Shown one piece after another: positions 36,524-51,182 of a stretch of DNA of 64,000 bases. Source of the stretch: Novosphingobium sp. CF614 (GTDB taxonomy: Bacteria > Pseudomonadota > Alphaproteobacteria > Sphingomonadales > Sphingomonadaceae). The DNA lies in the NCBI RefSeq assembly GCF_900113255.1, contig NZ_FOOR01000009.1:1-64000 (forward strand). Reading direction: 5' to 3'. How positions within the stretch are numbered: the first letter of the stretch is position 1; each line of letters begins with the position of its first letter. A model generated the notes under the pieces. That model worked only from the letters and a program-made list of their open reading frames with translations. It was not told the DNA's origin and did no database searches. Position numbers and translations under genes: made by a program.

Positions 36524-37000
36524 TCAAATGAATTCGATGTTGCGGACGAGGTAGAACTTGTCGCCCGAGGGCACCGTCACTTCGATCTCGTCATCCACCC
36601 TGCGGCCGATCAGCGCCTTGCCGAGCGGCGAGTTGTAGCTGATGCGACCGACCTTGGCGTCGGCCTCGTAAGGCCCGACGATCTGGTAGCGCACCGGCTT
36701 TTCATCATCGTCGAGCAGCGTCACGGTGGCGCCGAAGATCACCTTGTCGCCCGAAAGGCTGGCCGGATCGATGATCTGGGCGCGGCTGATCTTGTCCTCG
36801 AGGTCGGCGATGGTCGCTTCCACCTGCCCCTGGCGTTCCTTGGCCGCGTGGTATTCCGCGTTCTCGGACAAGTCGCCGTGGGCGCGGGCTTCCTCGATCG
36901 CGTCGACGATGCGCGGCCGCTCCTCGCGCAGCGCCTTGAGATCGGCGGTAAGCCTCTCATAGCCTTCCGCGAGCATCGGCAGCTTTTCGATACTGGCCAT
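36524..37000 (-). CDS. greA: Transcription elongation factor GreA
   Basis: A 158-residue GreA of normal length. The coiled-coil N-terminal part carries [24 protein letters not shown] (tip acidic residues included, about residues 33-56). The C-terminal FKBP-like domain has the [16 protein letters not shown] segment and VTVPSG. It rescues backtracked RNA polymerase by stimulating cleavage. The ATG at 37000 is preferred because [10 protein letters not shown] is the usual start. It lies downstream of carB on the same strand, a gap of 118 bases. Confidence 0.97.
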   Translation of the reverse strand: MASIEKLPMLAEGYERLTADLKALREERPRIVDAIEEARAHGDLSENAEYHAAKERQGQVEATIADLEDKISRAQIIDPASLSGDKVIFGATVTLLDDDEKPVRYQIVGPYEADAKVGRISYNSPLGKALIGRRVDDEIEVTVPSGDKFYLVRNIEFI

Positions 37001-37118
37001 TCTGACGTCTTCCTCCTGCTGCCTCCCGTCCCTTGCGACTACTCGACTGTCCCGCCCCCGGCACGAAGCCATCAGGGGACCGGCCGATCTGCAGCGATGT
37101 GGGGAGGCAAGATCGATT

Positions 37119-40442
<3,324 letters not shown>

Positions 40443-40469
40443 TGCTATTCCGATTTCATTGCATACATT

Positions 40470-40484
40470 GATTGCATTGCAATC
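40470..40484. promoter_or_regulatory. Palindromic operator candidate upstream of fitAB
   Basis: GATTGCA-T-TGCAATC, seven-base arms around one base, ends 14 bases before the antitoxin start and 28 bases after the divergent carB start. Ribbon-helix-helix antitoxins repress their own operons through such sites, so autoregulation is likely. Occupancy could also affect carB. Confidence 0.55.
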
Positions 40485-40498
40485 ACCGAGGATGGACG

Positions 40499-40768
40499 AT
40501 GGGCAGCGTAACGATCCGCAATCTTGACGACGCGATCAAGCGCAACGCGCGGCTTGCGGCCGCGGCCAATGGCCGTTCCTTGGAAGCCGAGTTGCGGGCC
40601 TTGCTCGAACGGACGTATGCCGACTCGATGGCGAACCACAAGGCACGGATCAAGGCGATGAGCGGCGCGGAGTTTGTCGACCATCTGATCCGGACCGCCA
40701 ACGGCGCCACCCTGGAACTCCCGGAACGCACGATCGACGAGGACAGGGACATTTTTGGTGCTGATTGA
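40499..40768 (+). CDS. FitA-like ribbon-helix-helix antitoxin
   Basis: An 89-residue protein with an N-terminal ribbon-helix-helix ([20 protein letters not shown], then [16 protein letters not shown], residues about 3-45) as in FitA of Neisseria. The C-terminal acidic tail ([11 protein letters not shown]) would wrap the toxin. It should bind DNA as a dimer and neutralise the PIN toxin that follows with an 11-base overlap. The start at 40499 keeps the RHH at the very N terminus; GAGG lies upstream. Confidence 0.85.
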   Translation: MGSVTIRNLDDAIKRNARLAAAANGRSLEAELRALLERTYADSMANHKARIKAMSGAEFVDHLIRTANGATLELPERTIDEDRDIFGAD

Positions 40769-41165
40769 CACCAACGTCTGGAGCGAGTTGTCCCGACCCC
40801 GGCCAGACGAAACTGTCAGCAGATGGATGGGCTTGCACTTCGACGAAGCCATCCTGTCCGCGATCGTGTTGGGCGAGATCCAATATGGCATCGCCTTGGC
40901 CGAAGGAACCCGGCGGCGCGACCTGCAGGCGACTCTCGACGAATTGCTCACTCGACTTGAAGACCGCATAGTCACCTTCGATGCCGATGCAGCAGCCGTC
41001 TGGGGACCGCTGAGATCGCACCTCAAGCGAACCGGCCAGTTGTTCGGCGAACGCGACATGCTGATCGCGGCCCACGCCATGAGCCTGGGCGTTCCTTTGG
41101 TAACGCGTAACGTATCGGAAATGTCCCGTAGCGGCGTAACCATCATCAACCCCTGGACGCCTTGA
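40758..41165 (+). CDS. FitB/VapC-like PIN-domain toxin
   Basis: A 135-residue PIN ribonuclease. The metal-binding acidic residues are visible: D4 in LIDTN, E40 in LGEIQYGI, and D100 in GERDMLIAAHA. The ending GVPLVTRNVSEM is typical of FitB-type proteins. It is expected to cut tRNA or mRNA when freed from the antitoxin. The GTG at 40758 gives the normal MLIDTN start; TTG at 40755 adds one residue. Insertion between carB and carA suggests acquisition in an intergenic region. Confidence 0.88.
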   Translation: MLIDTNVWSELSRPRPDETVSRWMGLHFDEAILSAIVLGEIQYGIALAEGTRRRDLQATLDELLTRLEDRIVTFDADAAAVWGPLRSHLKRTGQLFGERDMLIAAHAMSLGVPLVTRNVSEMSRSGVTIINPWTP

Positions 41166-41202
41166 TAGCCTGGGTGACCGAACAGTAGAACTCACCCCTT
41201 TG

Positions 41203-41297
41203 CTTCGCCATCGCGAGCCCGATGGGCGCGTCAATCCAGGGGCGGCGCAACCGCCCCCGGATCGCCGCGCGACCTTCGCTCGCTCGCAATGACGAAG
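41203..41297. repeat. REP-like intergenic element, relative of 34937-35056
   Basis: CTTCGCCATCGCGAG at the left faces CGCAATGACGAAG at the right. An inner pair, CAATCCAGGGG and CCCCCGGATCG, is imperfectly inverted. It fills part of the 377-base gap between the PIN toxin and carA, where no gene is seen. Confidence 0.55.
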
Positions 41298-41446
41298 AGA
41301 AGGGAACAGGCATTAGCCCTCCAGATCGAAATGGTTACGCCCGATTTGCATAGAGCTTCGTGCCCGAAGCCTGCTTCGGCCCCGCCCGCCCCGAGCCGGT
41401 CGAAGCGTGCCCGGAGCGGCGGCTGCAAGCAGCCCGCCGGAGGGGA

Positions 41447-41486
41447 CACGGTTCGCACCCCCCTTCGACAGGGCGTGCGAACCGTG
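41447..41486. terminator. Hairpin near the 3' end of carA
   Basis: An 11-bp perfect inverted repeat, CACGGTTCGCA (41447-41457) and TGCGAACCGTG (41476-41486), with an 18-base loop. It lies between the convergent PIN toxin and carA genes. The loop is long and there is no U-run, so it may also be part of a repeat element. Confidence 0.45.
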
Positions 41487-41542
41487 ATCCGGATTTCGCG
41501 CTCCCTGTTCCAGCGGTTCAACCGCGCCATTGGCCGCCATCT

Positions 41543-42712
41543 TCACGCCCCCAGCATCCCCACGAACTTCTCGAACAGATAGAAGCTGTCCTGCGGCCCG
41601 GGGCTCGCTTCCGGGTGATACTGCACCCCGAACGCCCGCTTGCCCTTGATGGCGATGCCGCAGTTGGTGCCGTCGAACAGCGAGACGTGGGTTTCCTCCA
41701 CATTGTCCGGCAGCGCCGCGTTGTCGACCGCGAAGCCGTGGTTCATCGAGGTGATCTCCACCACGTCGTCCGACAGGCGCTTGACCGGGTGGTTGGCGCC
41801 CCGGTGGCCCTGGTGCATCTTGGCGGTCCGCGCGCCGGCGGCAAGGCCGAGCATCTGGTGGCCCAGGCAGATGCCGAAGATCGGCAGGTCCTGCTCCAGA
41901 AGGGCCTGGATCACCGGCACCGTGTACTGGCCGGTCGCGGCCGGATCGCCGGGGCCGTTCGAAAGGAACACGCCGTCGGGTTCGAGCCCGAGGACGGTTT
42001 CGAGCGTCGCTTCCGCCGGCACCACCGTCACCCGCGCGCCGGCTTTCACCAGGCTGCGGAAGATGTTGTCCTTGGCGCCGTAATCGATCGCGACGACATG
42101 CGGACGCGCGTCACGCGGAGAGCGGCCATAGCCCTGCCCCAGCTTCCAGATCGAGCCTTCCCAGCCTTCCTGGACCTGCCGGCTGACCAGCCTGGCCAGG
42201 TCCATGCCTTCCAGCCCCGGCCAATCCCGCGCGCGCTGGAGCAGCGCCGGCAGGTCGAACTGGCCGTCGGGGTGATGGGCGATCACGGCATTGGGGGCGC
42301 CGGCCAGGCGGATGCGGCGGGTCAGCGCGCGGGTGTCGACGCCGGCAAGCCCGATCTTGCCCTTTTCCGCCAGCCAGGCCCCGAATTCCCCGTGCGAGCG
42401 GAAGTTGGAAGCCAGCGTCACATCCTCGCGCACCACGCAGCCGACCGCGCCATCGACCTTCGATTCGAGATCCTCTTCGTTGACGCCGACATTGCCGATA
42501 TGCGGAAAGGTGAACGTGACGATCTGCGCCGCGTAGGACGGATCGGTCATCACTTCCTGGTAGCCGGTCATCGCGGTGTTGAAGCACACTTCGCCCACCG
42601 CTTCGCCCACCGCGCCGAAACCACGGCCCCAGACCACGTGCCCGTCGCTCAGGACAAGCACGCCGGTCGCGCCTTCAGGTTTGGGCGCAAGCGAAAATGC
42701 GGCGTCGGCCAT
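41543..42712 (-). CDS. carA: Carbamoyl-phosphate synthase small subunit
   Basis: A 389-residue glutamine amidotransferase subunit. The N-terminal domain has VCFNTAMTGYQEVMTDPSY. The class I amidotransferase domain shows GPGDP near residue 255, PIFGICLGHQMLG with the nucleophile Cys near residue 280, and the FGVQYHPEASPGP His/Glu segment near residue 365. It supplies ammonia to CarB. The yqeY-like gene is divergent, with a 160-base shared promoter region. Confidence 0.97.
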   Translation of the reverse strand: MADAAFSLAPKPEGATGVLVLSDGHVVWGRGFGAVGEAVGEVCFNTAMTGYQEVMTDPSYAAQIVTFTFPHIGNVGVNEEDLESKVDGAVGCVVREDVTLASNFRSHGEFGAWLAEKGKIGLAGVDTRALTRRIRLAGAPNAVIAHHPDGQFDLPALLQRARDWPGLEGMDLARLVSRQVQEGWEGSIWKLGQGYGRSPRDARPHVVAIDYGAKDNIFRSLVKAGARVTVVPAEATLETVLGLEPDGVFLSNGPGDPAATGQYTVPVIQALLEQDLPIFGICLGHQMLGLAAGARTAKMHQGHRGANHPVKRLSDDVVEITSMNHGFAVDNAALPDNVEETHVSLFDGTNCGIAIKGKRAFGVQYHPEASPGPQDSFYLFEKFVGMLGA

Positions 42713-42872
42713 GGTGGGTCGCTCCGTTGACGGCGTTTCGGACGTTGAGTGCTAAGGCCCACCCGCTAGAGACGGTTGTGCAGCGCGTCAAGGCGCCAGG
42801 GTGCAATTTGCCGCGCGGCTTGCTAGTTTTGCGCAACCACGTTCCAACGCATAACGGGAAAACACAAGAACA

Positions 42873-43325
42873 ATGCTTCGTGATTCGATCAAGGCCGCCC
42901 AGATCTCCGCGATGAAGGCCGGCGACAAGCCGCGCTCGGCCGCCATCCGCCTTGTCCTTGCCAAGATCAAGGACCGCGACATAGAACTGCGCACCGCCAC
43001 CACCCTGCCCGACGACGACGCCCTGGTGATCGACGTTCTCCAGAAGATGGTGAAGCAGCGCCGCGAATCGATCCAGCTGTTCGAACAGGGCGGCCGCCCC
43101 GAACGCGCCGCCGAGGAGAAGGCGGAACTGGCGGTGATCGAGGAATTCCTCCCCGCCCAGCTTTCGGAAGCGGAAACCAGGGCCGCGATCGAGGCGATCA
43201 AGGCCGAGACCGGCGCCGCCGGCCTGAAGGACATGGGCAAGGTCATGGCCGAGCTCAAGGCCCGCCACGGCAGCCAGCTCGACATGGGCAAGGCCAGCGG
43301 CTGGGTGAAAGCGGCTTTGGCGTGA
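42873..43325 (+). CDS. GatB/YqeY domain protein
   Basis: A 150-residue protein of the YqeY family, related to the C-terminal tRNA-binding part of GatB. It shows MLRDSIKAAQISAMKAGD, a VLAKIKDRDIE helix, QRRESIQLFEQGGR, EEFLPAQLSE and GLKDMGKVMAEL. Family members are small helical proteins of uncertain function that are thought to bind tRNA. The order carA (divergent), yqeY-like, then dnaG and rpoD is a conserved neighbourhood in alphaproteobacteria. Confidence 0.92.
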   Translation: MLRDSIKAAQISAMKAGDKPRSAAIRLVLAKIKDRDIELRTATTLPDDDALVIDVLQKMVKQRRESIQLFEQGGRPERAAEEKAELAVIEEFLPAQLSEAETRAAIEAIKAETGAAGLKDMGKVMAELKARHGSQLDMGKASGWVKAALA

Positions 43326-43362
43326 GGCGGCCCGCCAGCGTGCCTCGACTGCGACGTTCCGC

Positions 43363-43435
43363 CTTCGCTCGACACGAACGGAGACGGATAGCTCCTGCCA
43401 CCCTGTCCGTTCGTGTCGAGCGAAGTCGAGACACG
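43363..43435. repeat. Hairpin-forming repeat left of the GIY-YIG gene
   Basis: A 20-base arm (43363-43382, CTTCGCTCGACACGAACGGA) pairs perfectly with 43406-43425 around a 23-base loop. The right arm extends to 43435. The same unit, inverted, occurs again at 43737-43766. It probably also ends the yqeY-like transcript. Confidence 0.75.
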
Positions 43436-43454
43436 TCCGGCGCGACCTGACGGC

Positions 43455-43808
43455 ATGGCGTTCTGGGCTTACATCCTGCGCTGCGCGGACGGGAAATACT
43501 ACACCGGCCACACGGAGGATCTCGAACGGCGGATGGCGGAACACCATCACGGCGGCGCTTGCGATTTCACGTCTCGACGCAGGCCGGTGCTTTTGATCTG
43601 GTGCGCGGAGTTTCCAACGCGATACGAAGCTTTGAGCGCCGAATTGCGGGTCAAGAAATGGTCACGCGCCAAGAAGGAGGCGCTCGCGGCAAGTGATTGG
43701 GCGAAGCTTTCCCATTATGCCCGGCCGCCGCGCGAGCGTGTCTCGACTTCGCTCGACACGAACGGAGCGGGGAAAGCTGAAAATGGAAAGGGGACCTCCC
43801 CGTGCTGA
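43455..43808 (+). CDS. GIY-YIG nuclease-family protein
   Basis: A 117-residue single-domain GIY-YIG protein of the UPF0213/YhbQ type: WAYILRCADGKYYTGHTEDL at the start (residues 4-23, Tyr pair and the following Gly), a conserved Arg in LERRM, HHHGGACDFT and the closing RVKKWSRAKKEAL. The last 20 or so residues are encoded by the flanking repeat at 43737-43766, so the C terminus has been extended by the repeat. Small members are linked to DNA maintenance, but the role is not established. It overlaps dnaG by seven bases. Confidence 0.85.
   Translation: MAFWAYILRCADGKYYTGHTEDLERRMAEHHHGGACDFTSRRRPVLLIWCAEFPTRYEALSAELRVKKWSRAKKEALAASDWAKLSHYARPPRERVSTSLDTNGAGKAENGKGTSPC
43737..43766. repeat. Inverted partner repeat inside the GIY-YIG gene end
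   Basis: Thirty bases that are the exact reverse complement of 43406-43435. The two arms enclose the GIY-YIG start and nearly all of its coding region. The unit CTCGACTTCGCTCGACACGA is a type widely scattered in sphingomonads. Confidence 0.85.
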
Positions 43809-45667
43809 CCCCCCAATGGCTCGACCAGCTTCGGTCCCGCATCACGCTTTCAGCGCTGATCGGACGCACCACGCGGCTGCAGAAGGCGGGGCGCGAGTAC
43901 AAGGCGTGCTGCCCGTTCCACAACGAGAAAAGCCCCAGCTTCACCGTCAACGACGAGAAGGGATTCTATCACTGCTTCGGGTGCTCCGCCCACGGCGACG
44001 CGATTCGCTGGATGACGGACCACCAGGGCCTGTCGTTCATGGACGCGGTCAAGGAACTGGCGGCGGAGGCGGGGATGGACGTGCCCGCGCCCGATCCGCG
44101 CGCGGCCCAGGCCGCGGAAAAGCGCGATACGCTCCATGACGTGACGGCGGCGGCCCAGGCATGGTTCAAGCAGGGACTGACCGCACCCCAGGGGGGGCCC
44201 GCCCGTGCCTACCTGGCCACCCGCGGGTTCGATGCGCGAACCGTCGAACGCTTCGGCTTCGGCTATGCCCCGGATGATCGCCAGGCGCTCAAGCGCGCGC
44301 TCGAACGCTTCCCCGAAGCCATGCTGATCGAGGCCGGCCTCCTGATCGAGGTCGAGGGGCGCGATCCCTACGACCGGTTCCGGGGCCGCCTGATGCTGCC
44401 CATCGAGGATGCGCGCGGGCGGGTGATCGCGTTCGGCGGGCGGATTCTGGCGAAAGGGAAAACCGACGCTCCGAAATACCTCAACTCGCCCGACACCCCG
44501 TTGTTCGACAAGGGCCGCACGCTCTACAACTTGCACCGCGCCGCGCCCGCCGCGCGGAATTCGGGCCGGCTGGTGGTGGTCGAAGGGTACATGGACGTGA
44601 TCGCGCTCGCCGCGGCGGGCATCGACGAAGCGGTCGCCCCGCTCGGCACGGCGCTTACCGAGCACCAGATCGAGCTGCTGTGGCGGCGGGTCGAAACGCC
44701 GATCCTGTGCTTCGACGGCGATGCCGCCGGCCAGCGCGCGGCGATGCGCGCGATCTCGCGGGCGCTGCCGCTGCTGAAGCCGGCCCATTCGCTGCGCATC
44801 GCGCGCCTGCCGGAAGGGCTCGATCCCGACGACCTCATCAAGGCCAAGGGCCCCCGGGCGATGGAGGCGCTGCTCGCCGAGGCGCGCAGCCTGGTCGACG
44901 TGCTGTGGGAATCCGAGCGCGATGCCCAGCCCCTGGTCACGCCCGAGGACAAGGCGGGGCTCAAGGCGCGGCTGATGGCGCATGTCGATGCGATCCAGCA
45001 TCCCGACATCGCCAACCTCTATCGCCGCGAACTGCAGGATCGGTACGCCGCCTTCGCCTTTCCGCGCCGGGAAAATCGCTGGCAGCCGGACCAGGCCCGG
45101 CCGGCGTTTTCCGGCCGGCAGGGCGGCCAGCGCGGGAACTGGAAGGACCGCCCCGCCCCATCCACCCCCGAATCGCTGAAACGCCTGCGCCACGCGGCGA
45201 GCGGCGGCGCGCGCGACGGTCTTTCGGCGGCGGTGCTCGCCGGGCTGATCCGCTGGCCGGCCGAACTGCCCCGCCATGCCGAGACGCTGGCCCGCACGCC
45301 GGGGCTCGATCCGCGCTTTTTCGTGCTTCTCGAATGTTGCGACGCAGCAGCGGCGCTTGAAAGCGGGATGCTCGCTACCATATTGCTCGACAATGGCCTG
45401 GAAGTTCCCGGCGCCGCTGAATATTCCGGCCTGCGCTTCGGCTTCCTGACCGGCGACGCGCGGGCGGATCAGGCGGCGGCGGAACTGGCCCAGGCCGTCG
45501 ACCTCTTGGTCGAGCGCCCAGCGCTGGAAGCGGCCCTGGCACAAGCGACCATGCGGTTCGAAAACGAGCTGACCGAGGATGCCTTTGCCGAACAGCAGCG
45601 CCTGCTCAAGAGAAAGCTGGAATTTGACGTTCGCCTAAGGCAAATGGCGACCAGACAGGCGGGCTAG
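43802..45667 (+). CDS. dnaG: DNA primase
   Basis: A 621-residue DnaG that makes RNA primers for replication. The N-terminal zinc finger has [12 protein letters not shown] and [12 protein letters not shown] (CxxH and CxxC pairs, about residues 39-63). The TOPRIM core shows [16 protein letters not shown] with the catalytic Glu near residue 261 and [16 protein letters not shown] with the DxD-type acidic pair near residue 305. The C-terminal helicase-binding region is Arg/Pro-rich at its start. The GTG start at 43802 gives [14 protein letters not shown], the usual sequence. Confidence 0.97.
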   Translation: MLTPQWLDQLRSRITLSALIGRTTRLQKAGREYKACCPFHNEKSPSFTVNDEKGFYHCFGCSAHGDAIRWMTDHQGLSFMDAVKELAAEAGMDVPAPDPRAAQAAEKRDTLHDVTAAAQAWFKQGLTAPQGGPARAYLATRGFDARTVERFGFGYAPDDRQALKRALERFPEAMLIEAGLLIEVEGRDPYDRFRGRLMLPIEDARGRVIAFGGRILAKGKTDAPKYLNSPDTPLFDKGRTLYNLHRAAPAARNSGRLVVVEGYMDVIALAAAGIDEAVAPLGTALTEHQIELLWRRVETPILCFDGDAAGQRAAMRAISRALPLLKPAHSLRIARLPEGLDPDDLIKAKGPRAMEALLAEARSLVDVLWESERDAQPLVTPEDKAGLKARLMAHVDAIQHPDIANLYRRELQDRYAAFAFPRRENRWQPDQARPAFSGRQGGQRGNWKDRPAPSTPESLKRLRHAASGGARDGLSAAVLAGLIRWPAELPRHAETLARTPGLDPRFFVLLECCDAAAALESGMLATILLDNGLEVPGAAEYSGLRFGFLTGDARADQAAAELAQAVDLLVERPALEAALAQATMRFENELTEDAFAEQQRLLKRKLEFDVRLRQMATRQAG

Positions 45668-45674
45668 TCCGGAT

Positions 45675-45740
45675 GGTATAATCGGCACGGTATCATCGGC
45701 GTATCATCGGCATCGAATTACTGGCATGGGATCATTGGCA
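45675..45740 (+). repeat. Degenerate 11-13-bp repeats before rpoD
   Basis: Units built on GTATCATCGGC occur at 45675-45687, 45688-45699 and 45700-45710, with weaker relatives through 45740 (GGGATCATTGGCA). They fill the 130-base gap between dnaG and rpoD, where a promoter is expected. Too short and irregular for a CRISPR array. Confidence 0.5.
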
Positions 45741-45797
45741 CTGCGTCTCCGGCATGGGATCTCCGGGCTGGGGCAGGCACGAGTTAACGGCGGAAGA

Positions 45798-47822
<2,025 letters not shown>

Positions 47823-47925
47823 AGCTGGATCGATGATCTGCCGCACTGCCTGGCGGCGGTCATTCGTGACGGCAGGGTGCGGGCTATCAGTTTGCGGCGA
47901 GCGCACTTGAAGGAGTTCAGGCGTC

Positions 47926-48195
47926 ATGGGCGGTGAACGACCGATCGTTTTCGATGACGACAATCCCGAATGGACCGAAGAGGATTTCGCGCGCGCGCTT
48001 CCTATCGAAGAGGCGCCGGAAATCCTTCGCGCCGCATTCGCCCAGCCGCGCGGACGCCCCAAAGGTTCGACGAAGGCGGCGGCCAAACAGTCCATTTCCT
48101 TGCGCCTCGACCCGGACGTTCTGGCCTATTTCCGCGCGACCGGGCCCGGCTGGCAATCGCGGATCAACGAGGTCCTGCGCAAGGCGATGGCGTGA
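47926..48195 (+). CDS. BrnA-type antitoxin, orphan
   Basis: An 89-residue protein of the BrnA/DUF4415 family: DNPEWTEEDFARALP near residue 12, RGRPKGS, then a C-terminal ribbon-helix-helix with ISLRLDPDVLAYFRATGPGWQSRINEVLRKA. It should bind DNA as a dimer. BrnT toxin, normally encoded directly upstream, is not found: only 103 bases separate this gene from rpoD. It may be a solitary regulator or a remnant. Confidence 0.85.
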   Translation: MGGERPIVFDDDNPEWTEEDFARALPIEEAPEILRAAFAQPRGRPKGSTKAAAKQSISLRLDPDVLAYFRATGPGWQSRINEVLRKAMA

Positions 48196-48284
48196 TGGGC
48201 GATGGCGTGATGGTGGCGTAATGCCCACGTTCGCAAGGTCGGTGTGTCCGACAGCCGGGTCAGTCGAAAAGTAAGAAGCCAAAT

Positions 48285-48303
48285 CCTCCCCCATCGGGGG
48301 AGG
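48285..48303. terminator. Hairpin after brnA-like gene
   Basis: An 8-bp perfect stem (CCTCCCCC and GGGGGAGG) with a three-base loop lies about 90 bases after the BrnA stop. The rest of the gap up to kup holds GC-rich repeat-like DNA (48300-48420) and no gene. Confidence 0.5.
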
Positions 48304-48457
48304 TGGCAGACACGAAGTGGCTGACGGAGGGGGCGCGGTCGGTGCGACGCCCGTGCCCGCAAGCTCCCTTTCGCCATCCCGCGGCCGGTTCCCCTCCCCC
48401 CGTTGGGAAGGATGTGGCTGGATCGATGTAACGTCCTGCCGCGCTTGCCCGGGCCGC

Positions 48458-50416
48458 TCAAATCTCCAGCTGGCTGCCCAGTTCCACCACCCGGTTGGTC
48501 GGCAGGCGGAAGAACTCCATCGCGCTGGCGGCGTTGCGCATCATCCAGGCGAAGAGCTTTTCGCGCCAGATCGCCATGCCCGGCTTTTCGGACGGCAGCA
48601 GCGTCTGGCGGGACAGGAAGAAGCTGGTCTTCATCATCTCGAACGCGCCGCCGCAGGTCGGGGCGTGGGCAAGCGCGGCGGGCACGTCGGTCTCTTCCAT
48701 GAAGCCGTAGCGCAGCGTCATGCGGAAGAAGCCCTGGCCCAGTTCGATCACCTCGTACCGCTCCGCGGGTTCGACATAGGGCACATCCTGCACTTCGATG
48801 GTGAGCACCACCACGCGTTCGTGCAGCACCTTGTTGTGCTTGATGTTGTGAAGCAGGGCCGAGGGCACCCCGATGTTGCTGGAGGCCATGAAGATCGCCG
48901 TGCCGGGAACCCGCGCGGCGCTGCCGTGCGCGCTCTTGGCGAAGACGTTGAGCGGCAGCGCGGCCTCGGTCATGCGTTCGCGCATGAGCTTGCGGCCCTT
49001 GTTCCAGGTGGTCAGCAGCGTGAAGGCCGCGCCGCCGATCAGCAGCGGGAACCAGCCGCCGTCGGCGATCTTCGCGGCGTTGGCGCCGAAATAGGCGCCG
49101 TCCACGACGAAGAAGGTGACGATGACCGGAATGGCCATCCACAGCCTCCAGCGCCACAGCACGATCAGCAGCACCGTCATCAGGCAGGTATCGATCAGCA
49201 TCGCGCCGGTGACCGCGATACCATAGGCCGAAGCCAGGTTCGACGAGTTCTGGAACACCAGCACCAGCACGATCACGCCGGTCATCAGCGCCCAGTTGAC
49301 GAAGGGAATGTAGATCTGCCCGACCTCGTGCTCGCTGGTGTGGCGAGTCGAGAGGCGCGGGATGAAGCCCAGCTGCATGGCCTGGTGGGTGATCGAGAAC
49401 GCCCCGGAGATCACCGCCTGGCTGGCGATGAACGTGGCGCAGGTCGCCAGGATCACCAGCGGCAGGCGCAGGCTGTCCGGCGCGAGGTTGAAGAACGGGT
49501 TCTCCATCGCTTCCGCCGCCGCCGCATCGTCCATCCCCAGGATCATCGCCGCCTGGCCGAAGTAATTGATAAGCAGGCACGGCATGACGAAGGCGAACCA
49601 GGAAAGCCGCATCGGACCGCGCCCGAAGTGCCCCATGTCGGAATAGAGCGCCTCGGCCCCGGTTACCGCCAGCACGACCGAGCCGAGCGCGAGGAAGCCC
49701 AGCATCTTGTCGGTCAGGAAGAACTGGACCGCGTACCAGGGGTTCAGCGCCGCCAGCACTTCGGGCATCTGCACCAGATGGAAGATGCCCAGCACGGCCA
49801 GGGTGAGGAAATAGACCACCATGACCGGGGCGAACAGCGCGCCGACCTTGGCGGTGCCGCTCTTCTGCAGAAGGAATAGGCCGATCAGCAGGATCAGCGC
49901 GATCGGCAGGACGAAGGGCGCAAGGTTGGACTGGACGACCGTGAGGCCTTCGACCGCCGAAAGCACCGAAACCGCCGGCGTTATCATGGAATCGCCGTAG
50001 AACAGCGAAGTCGCGAACACCCCGAGCAGCACCACCACGCCGCTGTAGCGCGATTTCTTGATGTGGCCGGAAATCAGCGCGACCAGGGCCAGGCTGCCGC
50101 CCTGCCCCTTGTTGTCGGCCCGCATCAGGATGCCGACGTACTGCACCGCGACGACCAGCGTCATCGACCAGAAGATCAGGCTGACCACGCCCAGCACGTG
50201 CAGTTCGTCGATCGCCAGCGGGTGCGGGCCGACGAAGGTTTCGCGAAACGCGTAGATCGGGCTGGTGCCGATATCGCCGAAGACGACGCCGATCGCGCCC
50301 AGCGCCAGCTTGGAAATATTGCCCGAGCCATGGCCGCCGGGAACCGGAGCCGTGCCTGCCGTTGTCGGATCGATCGCGGTCGGGGCCTTCGCCCCATCCG
50401 AAGTTGCATCACCCAT
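48458..50416 (-). CDS. kup: Low-affinity potassium uptake protein Kup
   Basis: A 652-residue K+/H+ symporter with about twelve membrane helices in the first 460 residues and a hydrophilic C-terminal cytoplasmic domain. Family hallmarks are [20 protein letters not shown] near residue 37, [17 protein letters not shown] near residue 130, and [13 protein letters not shown] near residue 260. The ending [10 protein letters not shown] is typical. It is a single-gene unit whose start faces the ccm cluster. Confidence 0.97.
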   Translation of the reverse strand: MGDATSDGAKAPTAIDPTTAGTAPVPGGHGSGNISKLALGAIGVVFGDIGTSPIYAFRETFVGPHPLAIDELHVLGVVSLIFWSMTLVVAVQYVGILMRADNKGQGGSLALVALISGHIKKSRYSGVVVLLGVFATSLFYGDSMITPAVSVLSAVEGLTVVQSNLAPFVLPIALILLIGLFLLQKSGTAKVGALFAPVMVVYFLTLAVLGIFHLVQMPEVLAALNPWYAVQFFLTDKMLGFLALGSVVLAVTGAEALYSDMGHFGRGPMRLSWFAFVMPCLLINYFGQAAMILGMDDAAAAEAMENPFFNLAPDSLRLPLVILATCATFIASQAVISGAFSITHQAMQLGFIPRLSTRHTSEHEVGQIYIPFVNWALMTGVIVLVLVFQNSSNLASAYGIAVTGAMLIDTCLMTVLLIVLWRWRLWMAIPVIVTFFVVDGAYFGANAAKIADGGWFPLLIGGAAFTLLTTWNKGRKLMRERMTEAALPLNVFAKSAHGSAARVPGTAIFMASSNIGVPSALLHNIKHNKVLHERVVVLTIEVQDVPYVEPAERYEVIELGQGFFRMTLRYGFMEETDVPAALAHAPTCGGAFEMMKTSFFLSRQTLLPSEKPGMAIWREKLFAWMMRNAASAMEFFRLPTNRVVELGSQLEI

Positions 50417-50519
50417 TCGTGCGTCCCGTCATGGACTCGCAGACCCATTTCGCAGCTGCGGCAAGGCTGTGGCCGTTAGCAGCATGAGAGGTGCCAAGCA
50501 ACGCTGCTTAAGGGACGGT

Positions 50520-51182
50520 TCAGGGCGGGGACACCCGCGAATCGGGCATGCCGCGCGGCGCGCTGGAAAGCAGGGCGTCGAGCTTGGCCAGTTGCTGCGC
50601 CAGCGGTTCGCGCCAGGGTGCCTCGGCGGGCGCGCGCGCCAGCAGACCGGCCCAGAGCGCGCGCGCCTCGGCGAAGCGGCCCGCCTGCGCCAGGGCGAGG
50701 CCCAGGAAGAACGGTGGCCCCGGATTGTCCGGATCGGCCTTGGCGGCCTGGCGATAGGCATAGAGCGCGGCCGGGGTCAGCGTGCCCTCGGAATGGGCCA
50801 GCAGCGCGTTGGCCATGGCGAGCCAGGCCTCGGAATTCTTCGGATCCTTGCCGATCGCGCCGCGCAGGACCTCGGCGGCATCGGCGTAGCGGCCGTTGCG
50901 GGCCAGCCCGTCCGCGATCACCACCCACTGGTTGCTGGGCGGAATGCCCTTGTTCGATACCCTGGAGCGCGCGTCGACCAGCGCGGCGGGATCGGCGGAA
51001 ACCGGCTCGTCGGCCGCCTTGGGAGCGGCCGGCTGGCCCGGCGAGCCTTGCGCGACATATCCGGCCACGCCCAGCAGCAGCGCGGCGGCCACCGCCTCGC
51101 GCGCGGCGCGCGGCGCCCTGAGCACGAAGACCACCAGCACGAAGGCCAGCAGCGCCAGCCCGATGAGAAGGCCCCAGATCAT
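50520..51182 (-). CDS. ccmI: Cytochrome c maturation protein CcmI/CycH-like TPR protein
   Basis: A 220-residue protein with two N-terminal membrane segments (residues about 2-20 and 30-45) and a periplasmic TPR domain (NQWVVIADGLARNGRYADAAEVL, AWLAMANALLAH, FFLGLALAQAGRFAEAR). CcmI/CycH presents apocytochrome c to the heme ligation complex CcmFH. It is the last gene of the ccm operon and overlaps ccmH by ATGA, which supports the start at 51182. It is shorter than classical CcmI, a form common in sphingomonads. Confidence 0.85.
   Translation of the reverse strand: MIWGLLIGLALLAFVLVVFVLRAPRAAREAVAAALLLGVAGYVAQGSPGQPAAPKAADEPVSADPAALVDARSRVSNKGIPPSNQWVVIADGLARNGRYADAAEVLRGAIGKDPKNSEAWLAMANALLAHSEGTLTPAALYAYRQAAKADPDNPGPPFFLGLALAQAGRFAEARALWAGLLARAPAEAPWREPLAQQLAKLDALLSSAPRGMPDSRVSPP

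Noticed and set aside
45675..45740. CRISPR array
   Set aside because: Units are 11-13 bases, irregular and without unique spacers; no cas genes.
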